Source: Silene latifolia (taxonomy: Eukaryota; Streptophyta; Magnoliopsida; Caryophyllales; Caryophyllaceae). From it: 64,000 nucleotides of DNA. Numbering within the stretch: the first letter of the stretch is position 1; every line of letters starts with the position of its first letter. The notes under the pieces are model-generated. The model worked only from the letters and a program-made list of their open reading frames with translations. It was not told where the DNA came from and did no database searches. The position numbers and the translations under genes are program-made. Below are positions 56,340 to 64,000 of this stretch, one piece after another. The stretch spans positions 88,987,156 through 89,051,155 of the forward strand of contig NC_133532.1 in NCBI RefSeq assembly GCF_048544455.1, in the 5' to 3' direction.

Positions 56340-58410
56340 AGCGAGAGACTTACCTGCCTTGGAAGGTTTTAATGATCCAGTATAACATTCCTGGGTAGAC
56401 TTTTGTTCACCTTTGCTGGTTGCTATTCCCCATTCTGTTGGTATTTTGACGCATTGGTGATAGGTTGAAGGAATGGTTCTGACATTATGGATCCAGGGCC
56501 TGCCTAGGATTGCATTGTAGGATGAAAGGCAATCCAATACTCCAAATGTTTCATATGATGCGACTTCTTCAACGTAGGCTGGCGGGTAGATCTCTCCTAG
56601 AGTGTTCTTGCTTTCACCACTGAATCCTACCAGGACATTTGACTTCTTTATGATCTGGTTCTCATCGATCTTCATGGCTTTTAAGACATCAAGAATAATT
56701 AGATTTACTGAGCTGCCACCATCTACTAGGATTCTCAGGACACGTGCAGTCCCAATTTGCATAGTAATGACCAGGCCATCATGATGGATGTCCGAGATTC
56801 CCTGCACATCAGTATCATCAAAAGTAATTCGAGGTAAATTTCTAGGTTTAAAAGGACATTTCATTTTTAACTCTCTGGCTATTTTCTTTGCAGCTGAGCT
56901 AGTCAGGCTGCAGATCTCAGATCCTCTATTGATGAATTTGACTTCATAGATGGGTGGTGCTGGGGGCAGGTCACGTTGTGGTCTTTCCTGATCCTTTCTT
57001 GATCTGCTGTCTTCCCTGTTCTTTGATGACATCAAATCTTTCAGGTAGCCTTTCTTTAGCAGGTAGGCCACTTGTCTGCGTAGACCCAGGAATTCTTCTG
57101 TGGTATGTCCTATGTCCATGTGAAATTCACACCATCTTGTTGTGTCTTTTCTTGAGTTGGGATTGTCCACCTTTTTGGGCCACTTAACAATGTCTCCCAT
57201 GTTGTCAAGCCTTTTGATCAATCCTGCAGTATCAATAGAGAAGTTATATTTCTGAATAGGTGGGTAAATATAGGTGTTACCTCGTTGCTCATGAGCATAG
57301 TTGACTTCTGATTTGTCAGGCCTAGTGTAGGGGGATGGCCTGGAACTGTTTCCCCTATGATTAGAGCTTTTCCTTTTGGATCTTTCATATCCTGAAACGC
57401 TGTCAGTGGTTTCAACCTTGAAACATTTATCTTCTTCCAGCCTGATCTAGCCAATAGCCTTTGCCTAAACGTCTTCAAAAGTTAGGCAAGGTTTCATGGT
57501 CAGCTCGTCATAGGAATCGCTATCCAATGGTAGTCCCCGCCTGAAAGCTTCCACGACTGTTCCAACATCACATCTGGGGATTGATACTTTCTCTTTGTTG
57601 AATCTGGTCAGGAATGCTCTGATTATCTCGCCAGGCTTTTGCTTGATTCTGTATAGGTCACTGGATCTCTTTTCGAGTTCCCTGCTGTTGGCGAATTGAT
57701 GGTTGAACGAGTTTATCAGACCTGCAAAGGACTTGATGCTTCCATTTTGCAGGTTTATATACCATTGAAGGGCAGGTCCGGTCAGGGCTATTACAAAACC
57801 CTTGCACATACATACTTGTCGCAACTCATTGGGTACGGAGGCTGCCAACATTCTTTGTTTATAGTAGGCCACATGGTTCTGAGAATCTGTAGTTCCATCA
57901 TAGATTCTCATCGATGGCACCACAAACTTTTTAGGCAGATCTATCTTAGCTATCTCATCAACGAAGGGAGAGTCAGCAAAAATTTATGGGTTGGCCTCCT
58001 CAATGGTTGCAGGTACTCCAGGGATCTTCTGAAATTTCTCATGGAGTTTCTGGATTTCCTGGAGCATGGCCATCATTATGGTTGCATTAGTTTGATCTGT
58101 GATAGCCTCCTCATTTGAAATTTCGTCTGAGTCTGAATCAAGGTCCCCTGCTTTGGATTTTGATGGAGTTTGAGTACCAAAGTTGGAGAAATCAATGTTT
58201 CTGATAATTGAAAAAAAATGGTGTTCCAGGCTGAATCTTCAATTTTGAGCTTGAATCTTTATCTCCTTGGTTTTGCTTTAGACTGGACTCTGATTCTTTC
58301 AGTCTCTGGACTTCAGCTTCAGCCTGGGCCACCTTTTGCTTTAGTTGCTCTATTTCCAGTACTTGTTATTTGGCGGCAGCCAGTTGTTGTTCTATTTTGT
58401 GTCCAGTCAT
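56337..58410 (-). pseudogene. Tat-1 gag and protease
   Basis: ATG at 58410, coiled-coil start with a stop at residue 15. The capsid core (57923-57465) has FVVPSMRIYDGTTDS-like sequence and ALQWYINLQNGSI. The C-terminal Gag and protease are one open frame (57221-56337) with CEFHMDIGHTTEE, ILVDGGSSVNLI and ILGRPWIHNV. Breaks lie near 58210, 57990, 57470 and 57230. The 294-codon protease frame ends at the conserved TAG. Confidence 0.88.
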
Positions 58411-58468
58411 TTTTTGGAAAGGTTTTTATGTTGTTTGGAATTAAGTTTCCGTTATTTTTTAGCTAGAT

Positions 58469-58486
58469 GTCCCACGGTGGGCGCCA
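58469..58486 (-). other. Tat-1 primer-binding site
   Basis: Minus-strand TGGCGCCCACCGTGGGAC, two bases inside the 5' LTR; tRNA-Lys type as in Tat-2 and Tat-3. Confidence 0.75.
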
Positions 58487-58488
58487 AT

Positions 58489-59266
58489 TGTTTTAGCAGG
58501 ATTTATGACAAGGATAAAGTCCTGCTAGGGATTTAATTGCAGGGTAATCTAACTCAAATAATTAAGCCTGACTAGTACGACTGATTGCTTAAAGAGCAAA
58601 TAACAAAGTGAGACACAAAGAGTTATACGTGGAAAAACCCTGAGAATAAGGGAAAAAACCACGGGCACCAAGCCAGGAGAGATTGTTACTATCTTTTAGA
58701 GTATCCTGACAGGGAATGTATATGTCAGGCTAGGAATAAAGTATGAATGCTTAATAATTATGCTTAAGTAGTTTACAATGATAAAATGAGAGTAAGTATG
58801 ATTGAATAGTCGATGATCCTTCCTTCCTCTGCTGCTTGTTATTCATACTTTGCTTACAACGGCTCTTTCAAGGTTGTTTTGGATGTTCCTAGCAAATAGG
58901 CCTCGTGCCCTATTTACCCGAAGGTGGTTGGTTGACTCTATAATCTGACTGCCGTTATCTTTGCTCGGTTAATAGCTCCATATTCTTCGTATATTATGTT
59001 GAATAGGTCATCCATGAAAGTAGTAGTCGTCTTTCTAGGTTTTAGTTGTGCTTTAGTTCTTGCCTGACTTGATCTGGTAGTGTCCTTCACACGGTTGGTG
59101 AGACATTCCTTCAGGCCTGGCCTAGTAGATGGCCTGGCCCATCTTTTCCTCCTGGCTGGCACCTGCTCAGGTGTTTTATGCCTTGTATTGGATTGCTTCT
59201 ATTCAGGCTTGGCTTTGGTGTTACCTGATTGTTTTCTGGTTAAGCAGGACAATTCTTAGCCCAACA
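58489..59266 (-). repeat. Tat-1 5' LTR
   Basis: 778 bp, partner of 29459-30236. The right flank CTAGT differs by one base from the left flank CTACT. Confidence 0.92.
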
Positions 59267-59271
59267 CTAGT

Positions 59272-60230
59272 AAAACAATTATTTTCAAAAATTGAATTGC
59301 AATGTAAATAAAACAAGTCATAAGCAAACCGGTTCATCTTATTATTATTAATTTGAAATTGCGCGAAATGCGCCAACATTTGAGCCAACTGATCAGAGGT
59401 CAGTGGCGAGACAACAGAGGTACTCGGGACAGGCCCCGGGATACCGGAATTAGAAAGGGGTGCATTAAAAGGAAAGACTTGGGAGGGGGTGGCTTCGACA
59501 CCTGACTCCTTAGACACAGACTGAGGACTCGTATCAGACTCGGACTCAGACTCAGAGTCGGGACCGTCATCCAGTTTTCATACTTCTCCTTCTAAGGGCG
59601 GTAGAACTTCTATTATGTGATGCAGTAGTAATCTATATCCACCCTTGTCTTCTCCTCTAAGTAAGACATTCTCCTTTTTGATCTAAACCACCATTGATGC
59701 CAAGACTTGGTCACTTTGCTTATTTCTGTGGCATCCCAACCACAACGTGGCAATATATACCTTACCATTAGGTCTTCTGACGATCCAACTTTGTATGCGG
59801 GTGAGTTCTCGTCCGTACCATGGAGGACTATGTATTTGGGAGGATACTTGATGAATGCTAGATAGTTTGAGGTTAACTTCTTTCTGTTTTCCTCTCTCTC
59901 TTGCTGCAACCTCAAGAACCATGATCGGGAGTATCTTCCCTTCATTACCTTGTTCATCTCTTCATCGATTTTTGCTACCGGATTTCGGATCCCCATGAAG
60001 TTCACGGCAGTAGTGAGCTTGTCATGGACGTCTTTTATTGTTTGGTGCTTTGAGATTGGCTTCCCAGTAGTGGCATATGCCCTAGTCTTTTGGAACTTCT
60101 TAATGAGGGAGGCCTCTGAGGTCGACCTTTTACTAAGTGCCATGACTATGGCAGGTTCTTTCGAAAATCCCTCATTTGGAACATTATTAACAACAGAGGT
60201 GGATTTAAGGACATCCTTTCTCAGCCTCAA
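59272..60230 (-). pseudogene. Ogre-B segment between gag and the Tat-1 insertion, unrecognised
   Basis: An open frame of 205 codons (60230-59613), then after stops an acidic Ser-rich and Pro-rich stretch to 59272. It is in line with gag, and the frame runs on across the Tat-1 insertion into the acidic linker at 29458. Ogre protease would be expected here, but I see no D(N/D)GSS active site. The visible features are basic/helical segments with two Trp-rich patches (SWFLRLQ, SWHQWWFRS). It may be a captured or fast-evolving domain, or gag sequence I do not recognise. Confidence 0.5.
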
Positions 60231-60299
60231 GATTTCATCTCGGGTTTGTGGGATAACTGCCCTTTTGGTAAGGTAGATATCATCTTCATTATCATCCCA

Positions 60300-61613
60300 A
60301 ATTCCACGGATTTCATTCCCGCTTCGGCGAATCTATGGTGTGCAATCGATAGCGAAATCCCCAAATCGAACTTCCTTCTTCAGGCTTGGAGGGTACTTTG
60401 AACAATCAATGAATTCTATCCCTACAAAGAAGCCTTTTAGACGGCATACGGGTCGGATTAGATGGGTCATATCAATATTGTCTTCGACAAATACGGCATT
60501 CGTGTGGTCACCAAATGGGTAGGTCACTTTGTTGGGCTTGACCGTCGGGATTGGGAGTGTTCCACTCTCGATCATATCTTGTATTTCATGTCTGAGACGG
60601 AAACAGTTTTTCGTGTCATGTCCTTTGCCTTGATGGTATGCACAATATGCGCCAGGCTTGTACCATTTATTTCGTTGTTCCAATGGTGGTTCAGGAGTTG
60701 GGCCAATGGGGTTCAGTTTCCCCTGGGCCATGAGTTTATCTAAAGCGTATGTGTAGGTTCACCCTATATCAGTAAATACTCTTGGACTAGAGCGTTGAGG
60801 CCTTTTGGAAGTTCCTCCAGTAAGGCTAATAGCTTGAATATGATTGGTACTGGCGTGGGCCTTCGATTTAGAGGAGGAGCCCCTAGTGTACCCCTTTGGT
60901 TTCTCCATCTCAGCAGCTCGGAGGTCATCTTCCATTTTCCTCCTGCACCTTGTCAATTCTTTTAAAAGTGCTAAAGTTTTGATATTTCACTACATCACGG
61001 TAGACGGGTCGAAGATTTTTCAGAAACTTGTCTACCATTTCTGTTTCTTCGCGTTTTCTGGCTATCTTCAGGCTTTCTGCGCGCCAGGAAATCAGTGAAC
61101 CCTTCCTTTTCATTTTGAGTCATAACTTTCAGAGTCCTCATAGTGGTTTGGATCTCTGCGTTATCAGCATAATGTTTGCAAAATTCCACGGTGATGTCTT
61201 CAAAAGTGGGGTAGTTCTTCAGTTCTAGGTTATAGAACAAGGTTCTTGGGTGTTCTCGCAAAGACGGCAGAGAGCATACTTGCGGGTACACCTTTCAGGG
61301 AAAGGTGTTCCTTGTAGGACCAAATATGTTGGAGAGGGTCCTCCGTCCCTTTAAACTTTGGGATGTCAGTGAGCACAAATTCTTAGGGAGTTCATCTTAG
61401 ACTAGAGAATAGGTCCTAAAGTTCTCATAATGGATGTTCTCCCCCCTGAGAGAGCTTCATTTGATCTTCAATAAGTTTGAACCGTTTTTCTACTTCAGTC
61501 ATTTCTGGTGGGGTAGTCACAATGTTTTTCCCATTGATCCTGGCCTCAATAGCTCCCAAACGAGTCATCATTAATTCCAAGGTCTCACCCAACTTAGTGA
61601 CGACACCTTCCAT
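60300..61613 (-). pseudogene. Ogre-B gag
   Basis: ATG at 61613 with an N-terminal helical segment, the capsid core (61291-60995) with YADNAEIQTTMRTLKVMTQNEKEGFTDFL (close to Ogre-A), the KFLKNLRPVYRDVV segment, and the zinc-binding-like YCAYHQGKGHDTKNC at about 60650-60610. Frames break near 61400, 61090, 60950 and 60760. The Ogre-A counterpart is clearly related but diverged, so the two Ogres are separate subfamilies. Confidence 0.82.
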
Positions 61614-61751
61614 TGCTTTCTTTCGGGTTTAGAGGTGCCCTTTCTACAAGAAAAACCCCGAATCAAATCAATACTTGAATTAAAAATCCCCTTCACAGAC
61701 AAGGACTCGACTCATAGACTTAACCTATGATCAGACTTGACTCAAAGACAG
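61614..61751 (-). other. Ogre-B leader remnant
   Basis: Non-coding DNA upstream of the gag ATG. The words GACTTGACTC and ACTCGACTC recall the Ogre-A leader near 9960-10120. It ends where TGTAACACC begins, so the primer site and 5' LTR of Ogre-B are absent. Confidence 0.5.
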
Positions 61752-63756
61752 TGTAACACCACCATTTAATCAGGAGCCTTTAGCTAGACATTCCCAACTA
61801 AATAGGACTGTTCCCATCTCGGTTTCCCGAGGTAGATAATAACAAAGTATAACAATGCAACTTAGTGATTACATATTATTACAACTTATTCAATCTAGAT
61901 ATAATATAAAACTTGATACAACTTGCAGCGGAATAAATAAAGTGATTACTAATCTAAGTGATCTAGACAGCAACTATGGTCCAAGTCAAGTTCACGTCCC
62001 AATGCTCCAAAGTCAGCTAATCTTTAGTACCTGTCAAATCTGCTCCCCATTATGGTTCATCACAAGTGTTCACAAATACACTGTCAACCACGAGGTTGAG
62101 TAGGAATAACTAACAACAGAAGAAAACAATATGAATATGTATGATATAACCTAAGAGAACCATTGAGCCGTGTCCACCACTCGCTACACTATTCATCCCG
62201 CCAATCCTTGGCCGGGGCAGCCTCAACTCGAAGGTGAGAAAACACACTACATTACTATAAAGTAATGTCTCCTCAACATACAGTTGATTAATATCCACCA
62301 GATGGCCTGCAGACCAACCTGGGGCCTTCCTCGAGAATTCACGATTATAATCGTCTGCCAGAATAAATCTGATAACCACTATACATTACTATAAGTAATG
62401 TCTGCCAGAATAAATCTGCTAACTAATGCAAATGCCATCCTTATATGAATGCAACGATAAATAATAATAATCAGCCGGATATAATCCACAATAATCAACC
62501 ACAACGATATAACAAGTATACTTCCATCCACTATACTCATGTGAAATACAATAATAACAACCAGTTGGGTAGTTATCCTACCTGATCAACCAATTCTCCC
62601 ATCAATAGCTCAAGCAAATCCGATCAATAGTACTTTCAATAAACCGTCACCTAAATAATAAAATAACATTTAATTATTATTATTCTATATTAATTAGTTA
62701 TACTTTATTATTAATTATCATATTTATTCATAGCTCATTATTATTAATTATTATGATATACGAAAACCCGGGTCAACTCAACTTAGAACCCGACTCACAT
62801 ATATTAACTGATTAATTAAACCCGTCTTAATAATTAAACTAATTATACGATTAATATGAGGTTATTATATTTAAAACCCAACTTCTCAAAACTCGTGTCA
62901 ACACCCAAATAAACCCGACTAACCACACCAACAATGTAATATAATGTGTAAAATTCACGTGTAAAAGCAATTCCATGCAAAACCCACACACATCCTTTCA
63001 ACACCCCACGACAACACCCATACACACAACACAACCCCAATAACAACCCTTGCAACCACCTGACCCCACGGCAGCCACCAGCTCTGACACCACCGTGTAC
63101 CAACCCCACACCTCACCTAGTCACAGTGGACAGTAGGAGCCCCCTCCAGTACCTATAGCTCCTCTAAAAACCCGATTCAAAAAACAACCAACACGACTCG
63201 ACCCGACAACCACCCTTTCCTACCACCAGCTCCACCAAGACGTACCACCACCACCTCCACTGCACAACATCAGCCGCCCTCATCAACACCGCACAACCAT
63301 CACAGCAGCACGCCCTAGCTATCAACACCATCGACACCAACAACAACAATACACTCCACACAACTCGACACCACATCTACCCGACACTATACCACCACAC
63401 GACCACCAGCGGCCACCACCGTGGTCTCCCTTGACCCACGGTGGTCTCACCACCAGCTAGGACCTCTCACGGCTGCAACCTAACACCGTCAGAAACAACA
63501 AACACACTCCCCTCTGTTTTTGGGAAATTCCGGCAACCACCACACCAAGCGCAACCCTTGACCACGAAAAACCACCCAAGACGGCCGCCCCTTCACCCAG
63601 ATGCCAACCTCAGTCTCGGTCAGGCCTGGGTCACTCGAAACAAGGGTCGGAAACCCATAAATTCCACGACACAAACACACCCAACCACCAACGAAAAACC
63701 CTAATAATAATTCCCTTCCCGCCGGTCAACGGTGGTCAAATATGGGTCCGGTCACT
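61752..63756. other. probable Ty3/gypsy LTR-like DNA
   Basis: Starts TGTAACACC, a common LTR start in plant Ty3/gypsy elements. GGTTTCCCGAGG follows at about 61821-61832 and also appears after the second TGTAACACC at 63757. It contains two near-identical hairpins ACATTACT/AGTAATGT (62249-62268, 62383-62401), a perfect palindrome ACGATTATAATCGT (62341-62354) and an AC-rich stretch (62930-63500). No gene is supported. The family and orientation are not established, and no target duplication was found. Confidence 0.35.
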
Positions 63757-64000
63757 GTAACACCCCCGTACACCAGAATTCCTTACCAAGGACCATCCCC
63801 GTGTCTGAGGGTGTCACCATCTTGGTTTCCCGAGGAAGTAGATCAAATAGGACAATAAAAGAACATTTATAACGCATTAATGTATCTTATACAACATAAC
63901 TCTGTATACATTCCTCTATAAAGATAAGAACTACTACACTCGTGTTACAACACTTCTAGAACGGTAGCGTGATGACTCGATCCCTCCAATCCTAGTAGCC
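63757..64000. other. second TGTAACACC-type LTR-like start, cut by window edge
   Basis: TGTAACACCCCC followed by GGTTTCCCGAGG after about 70 bp, the same layout as 61752 onward but diverged. It may be the start of another LTR of the same family. Confidence 0.3.

Larger units (their letters stand above)
29459..59266 (-). mobile_element. Tat-1, Ty3/gypsy Tat element (outer of the three)
   Basis: A minus-strand element with 778-bp LTRs at both ends, a primer-binding site (58469-58486), gag-protease, pol, an antisense gene (30591-32780) and a polypurine tract. The left flank is CTACT and the right flank CTAGT, a target duplication with one change. Without Tat-2 it would be about 10.35 kb. It is inserted in Ogre-B between the gag-side segment and the linker before reverse transcriptase. 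The LTRs differ at roughly 50 sites, the most of the three Tat elements, in keeping with being the oldest. Confidence 0.9.
19827..61751 (-). mobile_element. Ogre-B, Ty3/gypsy Ogre/Tat element split by insertions
   Basis: Minus strand, reading right to left: leader (61751-61614), gag (61613-60300), an unrecognised segment (60230-59272), the Tat-1 nest (59266-29459), pol (29458-26095 plus its last codon and stop at the LINE's left flank), a 3' region with an antisense gene (23258-21618), tandem repeats, polypurine tract (20057-20044) and the start of the 3' LTR (20043 leftward). Removing Tat-1 rejoins the two halves in the same reading frame with a near-perfect target duplication, so gag and pol come from one element. 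No intact 5' LTR is visible on the right. Confidence 0.75.

Noticed and set aside
63441..63704. Pro/Thr-rich plus-strand frame of 87 codons
   Set aside because: Explained by the AC-rich composition of the region; no domain and no start context.
1..64000. Host genes, tRNA or rRNA genes
   Set aside because: Every long frame could be assigned to a retroelement or rejected as composition. Matches to tRNA 3' ends are primer-binding sites, without the rest of a tRNA.

Overview
This window looks like heterochromatic or gene-poor DNA from a flowering plant, most likely a eudicot. I found no host gene, rRNA, tRNA or CRISPR array. Nearly everything is retrotransposon: a Ty1/copia element carrying only gag, an Athila-like element carrying only gag and protease, two Ogre-type Ty3/gypsy elements, three related Tat-type Ty3/gypsy elements (called Tat-1, Tat-2 and Tat-3 here) and a 5'-truncated LINE. 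Caryophyllales would fit the mix of Ogre and Tat elements, but the sequence alone does not prove it.

Layout. 1-5168: 3' part of a copia element (gag, long non-coding stretch, 3' LTR). 5169-6510: mixed non-coding DNA with an Ogre 5'-UTR-like patch. 6511-19826: Ogre-A on the minus strand, deleted from the protease into its 3' LTR and split by a complete Athila-like element (10577-18962, target duplication AAGGT). 19827-61751: Ogre-B on the minus strand. Its pol (26.1-29.5 kb) and gag (59.3-61.6 kb) are separated by a nest of insertions, and its 3' region carries an antisense plant-mobile-domain gene (21618-23258). A LINE (23635-26080, 14-bp target duplication) lies across the very end of Ogre-B pol. 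61752-64000: non-coding DNA resembling other Ty3/gypsy LTRs.

The nest inside Ogre-B is three deep. Tat-1 (29459-59266, minus) sits in Ogre-B. Tat-2 (34196-53646, minus) sits in the Tat-1 integrase. Tat-3 (36009-45885, plus) sits in the antisense gene of Tat-2. Each has matching LTRs, a primer-binding site, a polypurine tract and target duplications (CTACT/CTAGT, AGATT, GAGGC). With the insertions removed, all three are 9.6-10.4 kb long.

How the genes fit together. Each Tat element encodes Gag-protease, then an in-frame UAG followed by CAAUUA, then reverse transcriptase, RNase H and integrase. That stop context is the one known for leaky termination in tobamoviruses, so readthrough probably sets the Gag:Pol ratio. 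Between pol and the 3' LTR each Tat element also carries, on the opposite strand, a four-exon gene with its own TATA box and a coiled-coil C-terminus. Ogre-B has an analogous antisense gene of a different family. Most copies contain stops or frameshifts and look inactive. The Athila-like element carries a 10-bp palindrome, GTCGATCGAC, that recurs at exactly 21-bp spacing in its LTRs, non-coding DNA and protease-region ORF.
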